From positions 2,790,001 to 2,854,000 of the forward strand of contig NZ_CP133148.1 in NCBI RefSeq assembly GCF_036488675.1: 64,000 bases of DNA, in the 5' to 3' direction. The notes under the pieces were generated by a model. That model ran no database searches. It had not been told where the DNA came from and saw only the letters and a list, made by a program, of their open reading frames with translations. The position numbers and the translations under genes are program-made. Shown one piece after another: positions 25,318 through 33,591 of this stretch (its first letter is position 1; every line of letters starts with the position of its first letter). Source of the DNA: Sinorhizobium chiapasense. Its GTDB lineage: Bacteria; Pseudomonadota; Alphaproteobacteria; Rhizobiales; Rhizobiaceae.

Positions 25318-26462
25318 ACCTCGCTCACCACCTCGTTGCCGGAAATCACGTGCACCTTGTAGTCTCCGAAGACCGCCCCCGCCTCGCCCTCGGCGTAAAG
25401 CGCCTGATAGGCGTCGTGCGGCACGAGCGCATGCTTCTCGTAAGAGCTGACGCCCATCCGGGCAGCCTCGAGGTTGTCTGTGTCTATGTGGAATTCTTCC
25501 TGCGCCGGCGTCGAGGACCAGAAGCCGCGCTCCGCAGGACGTTCGGCCTTGGAGAAGACTTCCTGCACCGTCCAGGTCAAAAGCCAGGCATTTTCCGTCT
25601 TGCGTACCTTCGACAGGATATCGTTGATCCTGGCGTTGTTCTCCGTGATCCCGGCCGAATAGAACGGGCCGAGCACGATGCGCCGAAGCTGTTTCGGGTG
25701 GAGTTCCGGGAAATCCTTGTCGAGATTCGTGGCGATCGTGACCGGCGTCAGCGAATAGGCGCTGTTCCTCGAGGCGAAGTCATCGAAGCGGCTCGCAAGT
25801 TCAGGATTGAGCAGACCGCCGATCGGCAGCGGAACCTCGATGTCGGGATTGAGCTTGCCGTCACGGGTGACCAGCATCTCGACTATGTTTTCCGATGAAT
25901 CCTCGATCGTCGCCATGTAGACCATGGGGAGCGTCTGGGTGCCATCGAAAGCGCCCCAGGAGACGACGTAATAGGGCCTCATGGTCTTCGGGTTGACAGC
26001 GACCCGGATCGTCTCCGGCAGAATGAAGGGCGAGAAAATGTCGCCCTTGCCGATCTGCTCGAGATAGAGCCTTTCCGCCATGCGCGCCTGCAATGCCTCG
26101 GGAAAGGCCTTCTGCCTGAGAATGAAATCGGCCATCTCTTCGCGGAGCGCATCGGCGGGCGGGATGCTCGCCAGCCGCTTTTCTGCACCCTGCCGGTCGT
26201 TTTCCAGCTCGAGCACGTTCTGGAACACCGGGAAGCCGCTTTCGGCGCGTGAAATCCGGAAACGCTCGACGAAACCGATACGGTTCTCCCAACAGGCGAT
26301 CGATGCTTTGAGCCGCGCGAGATAAGGAACGATGACCTCCCCGACGACCGTGTTTTGGTAAAGCGGTGAGTTGCGGTCGCCGAGAAACAGCTCGAGCCCC
26401 GCCAGCGCGGAGCGGATGGAACTGAAATATTGCCGTACGGCTGCGGATGCGGCGCGGTTCAT
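25314..26462 (-). CDS. Uncharacterised protein, AAA cluster
   Basis: 382 residues, MNRAASAAVRQYFSSIRSAL at the start. No known motif is recognised. The N-terminal 120 residues are helical and could form a coiled coil (GAEKRLASIPPADALREEMA), and the rest looks like a mixed alpha/beta domain. Because its stop overlaps the AAA start, the two are translationally coupled and likely act as a complex, this one perhaps as adaptor or substrate-binding partner. No membrane segment. Confidence 0.75.
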   Translation of the reverse strand: MNRAASAAVRQYFSSIRSALAGLELFLGDRNSPLYQNTVVGEVIVPYLARLKASIACWENRIGFVERFRISRAESGFPVFQNVLELENDRQGAEKRLASIPPADALREEMADFILRQKAFPEALQARMAERLYLEQIGKGDIFSPFILPETIRVAVNPKTMRPYYVVSWGAFDGTQTLPMVYMATIEDSSENIVEMLVTRDGKLNPDIEVPLPIGGLLNPELASRFDDFASRNSAYSLTPVTIATNLDKDFPELHPKQLRRIVLGPFYSAGITENNARINDILSKVRKTENAWLLTWTVQEVFSKAERPAERGFWSSTPAQEEFHIDTDNLEAARMGVSSYEKHALVPHDAYQALYAEGEAGAVFGDYKVHVISGNEVVSEV

Positions 26463-26523
26463 GCCTATTCCCTCGGCAGGCGCCGAAAGGCGGTCGGAAA
26501 TCTCGTCATTGCCGCCTTGCCGA

Positions 26524-27612
26524 TCACTGCTTCACGTAGTTTGCCGCATTGTGCTTGTCCATCACCGTTTGGAAGCGACGGGCGAAGGCGTCGTCGGCCA
26601 GTTTCTTGCGCCGCTGGATATCCTGCGTCGCGAGCATGTTCTTTTCATGCATTTCGAGCAGGTCGCCGATGTGACGCTGTGCCGCGGCGCCGATCCCGGC
26701 CATGGTCTCCTCGGCCGCGGTATCGACCTGGCTTCCAAGCGTGTTGATCTTGTGGGCGACATCCTGCTGCGCCGCCGTCTTCAACGAGTCTTCCAGCGAC
26801 TTGTAGAGAACGATGCGCTGTTCGGTATCGATCGTCAGCTTGTTGATCAGCGTGTTCTGGGCCGCGATCTGATTATTGAGGGAATCGACGAAGGTCTGGA
26901 ACATCGACGTGTAGCGCTCGAGCGTCTGGCTCTCTGCGAGGAGTTCCTGCTCCTTGGCCTGCTTCTCGTTATACTCGGTCGCGAGCGTCGAGCGTTCGCC
27001 TTCCAGTTCCGTTCTCGTCTTCTGGTCGGTCGACGCGGCGATCCTGTTCTCAATGTCAAGCAACAGGGGATTTAGCTCCTCGATGCGCTTCTGCGTCTCC
27101 TCGAGCGCCGCCATCGTGCCCTTGCGGCGATCGATGACCTTGATAAGGCTCTGCTCGGAGGTCTTGTAGCGCTGGTCGAGGATCGCCCTCTGGTCCTTGA
27201 GGATGCCGACGATCGTGTCGGACTTGACGAGAAGCTCCTGCAGGTTGCCGGCAAGCGACATGTTGCGCACGCGATCGGTCCGCAGGCGCTGCATCTTCTG
27301 CTTGGAGAACATGCCGATGAATTTCTCGTAGCCGGTATAGCTCTTCATGCTTTCGAATTCGGAGCCGAAGACGTTGGTCGCATCCTCCAGCCCGATGATC
27401 AGATCGGCGATGTTGGCTTCCATCACCTTCTGCTGATTGATCACGTCCTGGATGCGGGCGTTTTCGATGTCGAAATTGACGTCGCCGAGTTTGGTGTCGG
27501 CCTTGGAGAACTGGTCGAGAACAACGCCAGATTGCTCAAGCTTGCCGCGCATCTCCTGGACGACATTCTTCGTCTTCTCGATTTCCGCATCAAAATTCTG
27601 AAGAGTCGCCAT
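26524..27612 (-). CDS. Long coiled-coil protein, first gene of AAA cluster
   Basis: 362 residues from ATG 27612, decided by GGAAGGAA directly upstream; the open frame extends to 27726 without support. Nearly the whole chain is charged heptad-like helix (ALEETQKRIEELNPLLLDIE, TELEGERSTLATEYNEKQAK, EQELLAESQTLERY), pointing to an elongated coiled coil, with no membrane span. It resembles phage-shock or TelA-type helical proteins only in general character. As the leading gene of the cluster it may be the scaffold or the substrate of the ATPase. Confidence 0.78.
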   Translation of the reverse strand: MATLQNFDAEIEKTKNVVQEMRGKLEQSGVVLDQFSKADTKLGDVNFDIENARIQDVINQQKVMEANIADLIIGLEDATNVFGSEFESMKSYTGYEKFIGMFSKQKMQRLRTDRVRNMSLAGNLQELLVKSDTIVGILKDQRAILDQRYKTSEQSLIKVIDRRKGTMAALEETQKRIEELNPLLLDIENRIAASTDQKTRTELEGERSTLATEYNEKQAKEQELLAESQTLERYTSMFQTFVDSLNNQIAAQNTLINKLTIDTEQRIVLYKSLEDSLKTAAQQDVAHKINTLGSQVDTAAEETMAGIGAAAQRHIGDLLEMHEKNMLATQDIQRRKKLADDAFARRFQTVMDKHNAANYVKQ

Positions 27613-27789
27613 TTCCTTCCCCCTTTGATCCGGCCCCCTTGATCGGGACAGTGCCCCGCATCGGCATGCCGAATTATTCAGCCTTCGATTGCAGTTATAT
27701 AAAGGATGTTTGGCCGGTGAGAACAAGTGTCGCAGGCAGGCTTTTTCGCACGGTTGGTGGAACAGAAGGCGAGCAATGGCGGCGGCCGT

Positions 27790-27876
27790 CTACCGTCCGG
27801 CTGAAGGGTTCTTGAGATAGGCGATCACGTCGGCGACTTCGGCGGGCTTCTTCGGCCCGGGAAGTTCCTCTTCGTG
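27790..27876 (-). pseudogene. Remnant of a class I cytochrome c gene (C-terminal piece)
   Basis: The frame ending at the TAG 27790-27792 reads GPKKPAEVADVIAYLKNPSA, which is the C-terminal helix typical of small class I cytochromes c. No CxxCH heme site or start is found upstream before the tdk stop at 27971, so only the tail remains. The rest of the 358-base gap between tdk and the coiled-coil gene shows nothing else recognisable. Confidence 0.5.
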
Positions 27877-27970
27877 TTGCTGACCACCGCCTCGAGGCTA
27901 TTGCGGCGGCGTTGCCTCGACAGACCCGGCGCCACCATGGCACTTCGACGCGCAGGACAACTGGGGCGCG

Positions 27971-28558
27971 TCAACCGTCGCGCATTCGGTCTTCCCAGTG
28001 ACGGCGGCAATAGGAAACGTATTTTTCGTTGCCACCAACGTCCACCTGCGCGCCCTCGCGCACAAGGTTACCGGCGCCGTCGAGCCGCACGACCATCGTC
28101 GCCTTGCGCCCGCAATGGCAGATCGTCCTGACTTCGCGCAACTCGTCCGCGATCGCCAGCAGCGCCATGGAACCGGGAAAAAGCTTGCCCTGGAAGTCGG
28201 TCCTGAGGCCATAGGCCATCACCGGAATGCCGAGGCGGTCGGCGACGCGCGCAAGCTGCCAGACCTGGTTTTCGCCGAGGAATTGCGCCTCGTCCACGAA
28301 GACACAGGCGATCTCGCCCGACCCGTCGGCATTCAGGCGTTCGACAAGGGCGTAGAGATCGTCACCGCCGCTGAACGGGATCGCGTCCGAAGCCAGCCCG
28401 ATGCGCGACGAGATGCGGCCGGCTCCGGCGCGGTCATCGAAGGCGGCGATCAGCATGGCGACGCGCATGCCCCGCTCCTGGTAGTTATAGGAGGCCTGCA
28501 GCAACAGCGTGCTCTTGCCGGCATTCATCGTCGCATAACTGAAATAGAGTTTGGCCAT
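27971..28558 (-). CDS. tdk: Thymidine kinase
   Basis: 195 residues from ATG 28558 (MAKLYFSYATMNAGKST), preceded by GGGGAAT. Phosphorylates thymidine in the salvage pathway. The P-loop is ATMNAGKST, Walker B region CVFVDEAQFL, and the zinc site is formed by CHCGRKA with SYCRRH near the end. The upstream in-frame extension to 28606 has no ribosome site. Divergent from choX. Confidence 0.93.
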   Translation of the reverse strand: MAKLYFSYATMNAGKSTLLLQASYNYQERGMRVAMLIAAFDDRAGAGRISSRIGLASDAIPFSGGDDLYALVERLNADGSGEIACVFVDEAQFLGENQVWQLARVADRLGIPVMAYGLRTDFQGKLFPGSMALLAIADELREVRTICHCGRKATMVVRLDGAGNLVREGAQVDVGGNEKYVSYCRRHWEDRMRDG

Positions 28559-28818
28559 ATTCCCCGCCTCCGGACTTCCTGCAGCGCCGTGCGTCTTTTC
28601 GGACACGTGCAGTAGTCCGCTTCATGACGGGGCTTGCGGCCAATGGCCAGAGCGGCTCAGCATGACCCACAGATTTTCGCCTTCACGAGGTTCCTTAAAA
28701 CCGCGTGGCTGGTCAAAGCGCGACGACAACCCTTGCGCGTCGGCTCGGGCGCAACGCCAAACGGCCGCCATTTTCGTGGACATTGCGACATCCGGCGTCG
28801 CATTGTGTATCCCCTCAA

Positions 28819-28835
28819 TGTATTGACGCAATACA
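28819..28835. promoter_or_regulatory. Palindrome upstream of choXWV
   Basis: Perfect inverted repeat TGTATTG-ACG-CAATACA, overlapping a TTGACG that could be a -35 element, about 85 bases before the choX start. A partial half (TTGTGTAT) lies just upstream. It is a good candidate operator for choline-dependent control. The rest of the 360-base tdk-choX gap shows no further feature. Confidence 0.5.
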
Positions 28836-28918
28836 CTTCCTTCGACATCAAGACGCTTGAATTCACGCTCCATTGGTGTTTGGCTAAAACAATAAATAGA
28901 GGCAGGGGAACGACAACG

Positions 28919-29875
28919 ATGATAAGGATACGCTCTCTCAAACTCATGCTGGCTGGTGCCGTTTGCATGGCAGCCCTGACCGCCGGAACTGCCGTCGCGG
29001 CCGAGCCCGAAAGCTGTGGCACCGTCCGTTTCTCTGATGTCGGCTGGACGGACATTACGGCAACGACGGCGACGGCAACGACGATTCTCAAGGGCCTCGG
29101 CTACCAGACGGACGTAAAGGTCCTGTCGGTCCCCGTCACCTATACCTCGCTGAAGAACAATGACATCGACGTCTTCCTCGGCAACTGGATGCCGACGATG
29201 GAAGCCGACATCGCGCCCTATCGCGAGGACAAGTCCGTCGAAACCGTGCGCGAGAACCTCGAAGGCGCCAAGTACACGCTCGCGACCAACGCCAAGGGCG
29301 CGGAACTCGGCATCAAGGATTTCAAGGATATCGCTGCGCACAAGGACGCGCTCGACGGCAAGATCTACGGCATCGAACCAGGCAATGACGGCAACCGTCT
29401 GATCATCGACATGGTCGACAAGGGGACCTTCGATCTCAAGGGTTTTGAAGTCGTTGAATCCTCCGAGCAAGGCATGCTGGCGCAGGTCGCCCGCGCCGAG
29501 AAGGACGGCGAACCGATCGTCTTCCTCGGGTGGGAGCCGCATCCGATGAACGCCAATTTCAAGCTCACCTATCTGTCGGGCGGCGATGACGTCTTCGGTC
29601 CGAATTTCGGCGGCGCGACGGTGCTGACAAATGTGCGTGCCGGCTACACGACCGAATGCCCGAACGTCGGTGCCCTGCTGAAAAATCTGAAGTTCTCGCT
29701 CCAGATGGAGAACGAGATCATGGGCAAGATCCTGAACGACGGCGAAGAACCGGAGGCAGCTGCGGCGGCATGGCTCAAAGCCAATCCGACGGCAATCGAC
29801 CCCTGGCTCGCCGGTGTGACCACCAAGGATGGCGGCGACGGACTGGCTGCGGTCAAGACCGCCCTCGGTCTCTGA
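28919..29875 (+). CDS. choX: Choline ABC transporter, substrate-binding protein
   Basis: 318 residues with a signal peptide (MIRIRSLKLMLAGAVCMAAL to about residue 27). A type F binding protein for quaternary amines. The aromatic residues that cage the trimethylammonium group in ChoX structures are recognisable: W in DVGWTDI, W in FLGNWMPT, W in FLGWEPHPM, with a Tyr in AKYTLATN. Delivers choline to ChoW/ChoV; choline then feeds glycine betaine synthesis (genes not here). Start ATG at 28919 follows GAGGCAGGGGAA. A mosaic repeat separates it from choW. Confidence 0.92.
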   Translation: MIRIRSLKLMLAGAVCMAALTAGTAVAAEPESCGTVRFSDVGWTDITATTATATTILKGLGYQTDVKVLSVPVTYTSLKNNDIDVFLGNWMPTMEADIAPYREDKSVETVRENLEGAKYTLATNAKGAELGIKDFKDIAAHKDALDGKIYGIEPGNDGNRLIIDMVDKGTFDLKGFEVVESSEQGMLAQVARAEKDGEPIVFLGWEPHPMNANFKLTYLSGGDDVFGPNFGGATVLTNVRAGYTTECPNVGALLKNLKFSLQMENEIMGKILNDGEEPEAAAAAWLKANPTAIDPWLAGVTTKDGGDGLAAVKTALGL

Positions 29876-29879
29876 TCGA

Positions 29880-29980
29880 CTACAGGGCTCGTGTCCTGCA
29901 GCACGCATAGCGGTCGCTGTAGCACCTTGAAGTGTTGCACGTTTTATTCTTGAACCGGTTCGGCTTAAGGAAACATGCAG
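29880..29980 (-). repeat. Rhizobial intergenic mosaic repeat, family A (reverse copy)
   Basis: Reverse orientation: TACAGGGCTCGTG, GCTGTAGCACCTTGAAGTG, then TTAAGGAAACATGCAG. More diverged than the others. It sits between choX and choW within the operon, where its hairpins could set a choX-rich mRNA ratio. Confidence 0.7.
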
Positions 29981-30056
29981 CGGGCGGGGACTTCCCCGCC
30001 TTTTTCACCGCCTCATGCGATCCAGTGTTTGACCCTGACAAGAGGGATCCAATCTC

Positions 30057-30902
30057 GTGGAATTTCTGACTGAATACCGCATCCCTATCGGGGGCTGGGC
30101 CAAAGCGTTCGTCGACTGGCTGACAACCAATTTCGAACTGTTCTTCGATCAGCTCGCAAATTTCCTGTCGGCGGTCGTGGCCGTCCTTCTCTACATCCTC
30201 CAGACACCGCACCCGCTCATTGTTGTTGTCATCGTCACCGCGCTTGCCTGGTGGCTGCGACGCTCGATCGGGATTGCGCTCTTCACCTGTCTCGGGCTGC
30301 TGCTGATCATCAATCAGGGCTATTGGCAGGAGACGACCGAAACGCTGGCCCTGGTGCTCGCGGCGAGCTTCGTCAGCATGGCTGTCGGGGTTCCGCTGGG
30401 CATTGCCGCAGCCCGCCGCGCATGGGTCTATTCCGTCATGCGCCCCATTCTCGACCTGATGCAGACGATCCCGACCTTCGTCTATCTTATCCCGGCGCTG
30501 ATCCTCTTCGGCCTCGGCATGGTGCCGGGGCTGATCGCCACGGTCATCTTCGCGATCCCCGCGCCGATCCGATTGACTCGACTCGGCATCATCTCCACCC
30601 CGCCGTCACTGGTCGAGGCAGCCGAGTCCTTCGGCGCAACGCCATGGCAGGTGCTGCGCAAGGTGGAGCTGCCTTTCGCAATGCCGCAGATCATGGCCGG
30701 ACTTACCCAGACGATCATGCTGTCACTCTCCATGGTCGTCATCGCCGCCCTGGTGGGCGCCGACGGTCTCGGCGTGCCGGTTCTCAGAGCGCTGAACACG
30801 GTGAATATCGCCAGAGGTTTCGAATCCGGCCTCTGCATCGTCATTCTCGCCATCGTTCTCGACCGTCTGTTCCGCTCGTCGGATGAAGGAGAAGGCGCAT
30901 GA
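30057..30902 (+). CDS. choW: Choline ABC transporter, permease
   Basis: 281 residues from a GTG at 30057 (AGAGGGA upstream). Inner-membrane permease of the OpuA/ProW family, with about six to seven hydrophobic spans. The EAA-like loop is visible as VEAAESFGATPWQVLRKVELPFAMPQI (about 183-209, given here in family terms), which docks on the ATPase. Overlaps choV by four bases (ATGA), so the two subunits are co-translated. Confidence 0.92.
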   Translation: MEFLTEYRIPIGGWAKAFVDWLTTNFELFFDQLANFLSAVVAVLLYILQTPHPLIVVVIVTALAWWLRRSIGIALFTCLGLLLIINQGYWQETTETLALVLAASFVSMAVGVPLGIAAARRAWVYSVMRPILDLMQTIPTFVYLIPALILFGLGMVPGLIATVIFAIPAPIRLTRLGIISTPPSLVEAAESFGATPWQVLRKVELPFAMPQIMAGLTQTIMLSLSMVVIAALVGADGLGVPVLRALNTVNIARGFESGLCIVILAIVLDRLFRSSDEGEGA

Positions 30903-31948
30903 CGGACGCCGTCGTTTTCAAGAATGTCGACATCATCTTCGGCAAGAGCCCGCAGGCCGCCCTGCAAATGGTCGACCAGGGAAAAAGCCGCGACGAGATC
31001 GGTGCCGCCACGGGTCTCGTGCTGGGCGTCGCCGGCGCTTCGCTGACGATCAACGAGGGCGAAATCCTGGTCCTGATGGGCCTCTCCGGTTCCGGTAAGT
31101 CGACGCTGCTCAGAGCCGTCAACGGCCTTGCACCCGTGGTACGCGGCAACGTCGAGATCAAGACGGCAAACGGTTCGCTGAACCCCTATCGATGCACCGC
31201 GAAGTCGCTGCGCGACTTCCGCATGCACACCGTTTCCATGGTGTTCCAGCAGTTCGCGCTTCTTCCCTGGCGCACCGTCGCCGACAATGTCGGCTTTGGT
31301 CTCGAGCTCGCAGGCATGCCTGAGGCAGAACGCAAGAAACGCGTCGGCGAGCAGCTCGATCTGGTCAATCTGACGAAGTGGGCGGACAGGAAAGTCAACG
31401 AGCTTTCGGGCGGCATGCAGCAGCGCGTCGGCCTTGCCCGCGCCTTTGCGACGGGCGCGCCCATCCTCCTGATGGACGAACCGTTCTCGGCGCTCGATCC
31501 GTTGATCCGCACCCGCTTGCAGGATGAATTGCTCGAATTCCAGCGGCGGCTGAAGAAGACGATCATCTTCGTGAGCCACGATCTCGACGAAGCCTTCCGC
31601 ATCGGCAATCGCATCGCCATCATGGAGGGCGGACGCATCATCCAGTGCGGCACACCGCAGGAGATCGTGAAAAGCCCGGCAAACCAGTACGTCGCCGACT
31701 TCGTCCAGCACATGAACCCGATCACCATGCTGATGGCCAAGGACGTCATGCGGACCGGCGTCGAACGAGGCGCGACAATTGCCGGCGTGACGGCGACGGC
31801 GAAGCCGACGACTCCCCTCGTCGATATCCTGGACGCAATGTCCCGCCAGCCGGGCAGCATCGGCGTCGTCGACAACGGCTCGGTCGTCGGCACGATCGAC
31901 GCGCAAAACATTGTCGAAGGCCTGACGCGTCATCGCAACAAAAGTTGA
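30899..31948 (+). CDS. choV: Choline ABC transporter, ATP-binding protein
   Basis: 349 residues. Walker A LMGLSGSGKST (about 59-69), Q-loop VFQQFALLPW, signature LSGGMQQRVGLARA, Walker B ILLMDEPFSALDP and the switch His in FVSHDLDEA. The N-terminal extension containing an amphipathic helix (KSPQAALQMVDQGKSRDEI) and the C-terminal CBS-like part (VDILDAMSRQPGSIGVVDNG) are as in the OpuA/ProV group, which sense ionic strength in some members. Last gene of choXWV, ended by a strong terminator. Confidence 0.93.
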   Translation: MTDAVVFKNVDIIFGKSPQAALQMVDQGKSRDEIGAATGLVLGVAGASLTINEGEILVLMGLSGSGKSTLLRAVNGLAPVVRGNVEIKTANGSLNPYRCTAKSLRDFRMHTVSMVFQQFALLPWRTVADNVGFGLELAGMPEAERKKRVGEQLDLVNLTKWADRKVNELSGGMQQRVGLARAFATGAPILLMDEPFSALDPLIRTRLQDELLEFQRRLKKTIIFVSHDLDEAFRIGNRIAIMEGGRIIQCGTPQEIVKSPANQYVADFVQHMNPITMLMAKDVMRTGVERGATIAGVTATAKPTTPLVDILDAMSRQPGSIGVVDNGSVVGTIDAQNIVEGLTRHRNKS

Positions 31949-31969
31949 CGCAACACGCCGAACGGCCAA

Positions 31970-32003
31970 TAAAGCCCGGAGCAACCGCTTCGGGCTTTTT
32001 TTG
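31970..32003 (+). terminator. Intrinsic terminator of choXWV
   Basis: AAAGCCCG and CGGGCTTT stem with a 12-base loop, ending in TTTTTTT. Confidence 0.9.
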
Positions 32004-32039
32004 TGTTCGGGGTGACGAGCGGCGAAAGGAAGACCAGCC

Positions 32040-32783
32040 ATGAGCGAAAAACCCAACGTTCTGCGCGAAACCGACGATGAGGCCCGCAAGCTCGCCCGGA
32101 TATTGCTTCGTTCGGCGAAAAGCGGCTCGCTCGCTGCGATCGAGCCGGAAAGCGGCGGCTTTCCCTTCGTCAGCCGTGTGCTGATCGGTATCGACATCGA
32201 TGGCGCGCCGGTCGTTCTCGTCTCGCGCTTGGCAACCCATACACAGGCGCTGCTTACCGACCGGCGGGCGTCGCTCCTGACCGGCGAATCCGGCAAGGGC
32301 GATCCCCTCGCCCACCCGCGCCTGACCGTTCAATGCGATGCTGAAGAGGTTCCGCGTGCTTCCGAGGCCCACGGCCGCATTCGCGCGCGGTTCGTCCGCC
32401 GCCATCCCAAGGCCAAGCTCTATGTCGACTTTCCCGATTTCGGTTTCTTCCGCCTGAACCCATTAAGGGCAAGCCTCAACGGGGGCTTTGGGCGCGCCTA
32501 CGCACTGACGGCCGAAGATCTCGCGATCGCCTCACCGGCGGCCGCCGAACTCGCCGAAATGGAGGACGGCGCGATCGAACATATGAATGCCGACCATGGC
32601 GACGCCGTGAATCACTACGCGACCGTCCATTGCCGCGCGCCGGAAGGGGACTGGAAGATCGTCGGCATCGACGCGGCCGGCCTTGATCTCTTCGATGGCG
32701 AGCGGTTGAAACGCCTCGAATTCGAGGCGCCGCTCCGCGGGACGGCGGAATTGCGGCCGCTTCTGAAAAAACTTTACGGTTAA
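32040..32783 (+). CDS. HugZ/HutZ-like heme-utilisation protein (pyridoxamine-oxidase fold)
   Basis: 247 residues. An N-terminal split-barrel domain of the flavin/pyridoxamine phosphate oxidase fold (LLRSAKSGSLAAIEPESGGF, LVSRLATHTQAL) is joined to a C-terminal DUF2470 domain with EHMNADHGDAV, the arrangement of HugZ/HutZ proteins that bind or degrade heme. Start ATG at 32040 after GGAAAGAAG-type purines. No iron box is evident upstream and it directly follows the choV terminator. It precedes nolR by about 110 bases on the same strand, but nolR has its own operator. Heme oxygenase activity is inferred only. Confidence 0.75.
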   Translation: MSEKPNVLRETDDEARKLARILLRSAKSGSLAAIEPESGGFPFVSRVLIGIDIDGAPVVLVSRLATHTQALLTDRRASLLTGESGKGDPLAHPRLTVQCDAEEVPRASEAHGRIRARFVRRHPKAKLYVDFPDFGFFRLNPLRASLNGGFGRAYALTAEDLAIASPAAAELAEMEDGAIEHMNADHGDAVNHYATVHCRAPEGDWKIVGIDAAGLDLFDGERLKRLEFEAPLRGTAELRPLLKKLYG

Positions 32784-32830
32784 TCGGTGCTTAGCTACCC
32801 CCATTTTTCGCAGTGGGTGGTTGCCCTTTT

Positions 32831-32846
32831 ATGCATCACGTCTAAT
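32831..32846 (-). promoter_or_regulatory. NolR-type operator upstream of nolR
   Basis: On the minus strand ATTAG-ACGTGATGC-AT, an exact match to the published NolR consensus (A/T)TTAG-N9-A(T/A). It lies 45 bases before the nolR start, consistent with the autorepression known for NolR. Confidence 0.6.
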
Positions 32847-32890
32847 TATCGTGCTTCACCAATCATAACTACGTGTGATGTAATTTTCGC

Positions 32891-33244
32891 ATGGAGCACG
32901 CAATGCAGCCCCTTCCGCCTGAAAAACACGAGGAAGCCGAAATAGCAGCCGGTTTCCTTTCGGCCATGGCAAATCCTAAGCGCCTTCTCATCCTTGACTC
33001 TCTCATCAAGGAAGAGTTGGCGGTCGGCGCATTGGCCAACAAGGTCGGGCTGAGCCAGTCGGCTCTTTCCCAGCACCTTTCGAAATTGCGCGCCCAGAAT
33101 CTGGTAAGCACCCGTCGTGACGCCCAGACGATTTATTATTCGAGTTCCTCTGACGCGGTCATGAAGATCTTGGGCGCCCTCACGGAAATCTACGGCGAAG
33201 ACAATGCCGTGGCAGAAAAAGTCCTCGTCCGCAAATCGGCGTAA
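32891..33244 (+). CDS. nolR: Nodulation repressor NolR (ArsR-type winged helix)
   Basis: 117 residues, MEHAMQPLPPEKHEEAEIAA at the start. The sequence closely follows Sinorhizobium NolR as I recall it, including FLSAMANPKRLLILDSL, the recognition helix SQSALSQHLSKLRAQN and the wing STRRDAQTIYYSS. NolR is a dimeric global repressor of nod, growth and exopolysaccharide genes. The C-terminus (to VRKSA) is intact, unlike the frameshifted allele of S. meliloti 1021. In-frame codons NFR precede this ATG, so a slightly earlier start is possible. It lacks the metal-binding cysteines of ArsR/SmtB. Confidence 0.9.
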   Translation: MEHAMQPLPPEKHEEAEIAAGFLSAMANPKRLLILDSLIKEELAVGALANKVGLSQSALSQHLSKLRAQNLVSTRRDAQTIYYSSSSDAVMKILGALTEIYGEDNAVAEKVLVRKSA

Positions 33245-33279
33245 TCTCCCAATACGTCCATCATGCCGGACGCCTTACG

Positions 33280-33318
33280 AAGCCCCCCACGAGCAATCGC
33301 GCGGGGCTTTTGTTTTTT
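33280..33318 (+). terminator. Intrinsic terminator of nolR
   Basis: AAGCCCC (33280-33286) with GGGGCTT (33303-33309), then TTGTTTTTT. The remaining gap to the aminotransferase gene is filled by a short unassigned stretch and a family A repeat. Confidence 0.85.
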
Positions 33319-33438
33319 GGCGAGCCAAGAAGTTGACGGCGTCGTGCTCTCGAAAAACTTGCTGCAGGGACGCAAGCGCCAAAGGCTTGACGCTATCCCG
33401 CGCGCTGATAGTTTGACCAAAGGGTAAAAGAATCCGAC

Positions 33439-33540
33439 CTACAGCGCCGCGTCCTAGCAGCCGCGCAAGGACGCTGTAGCACTTTGAATTGCTGCATGTT
33501 TTGGTACTTAAATCGGCTACGATTTAAGGAAACATGCAGC
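33439..33540 (-). repeat. Rhizobial intergenic mosaic repeat, family A (reverse, long)
   Basis: CTACAGCGCCGCGTCCTAG, CGCTGTAGCACTTTGAATTG, CTGCATGTTTTGGTACTTAA and CGATTTAAGGAAACATGCAG. It ends about 50 bases before the aminotransferase start. Confidence 0.8.
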
Positions 33541-33591
33541 AACCAGCCACTCGCACCGCCAGCAGTCAGAATTCGCCGAGGAGAACAGGAC

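Noticed and set aside
28634..28918. N-terminal extension of choX to 28634
   Set aside because: It would precede the clear signal peptide by 95 residues and run through the operator region.
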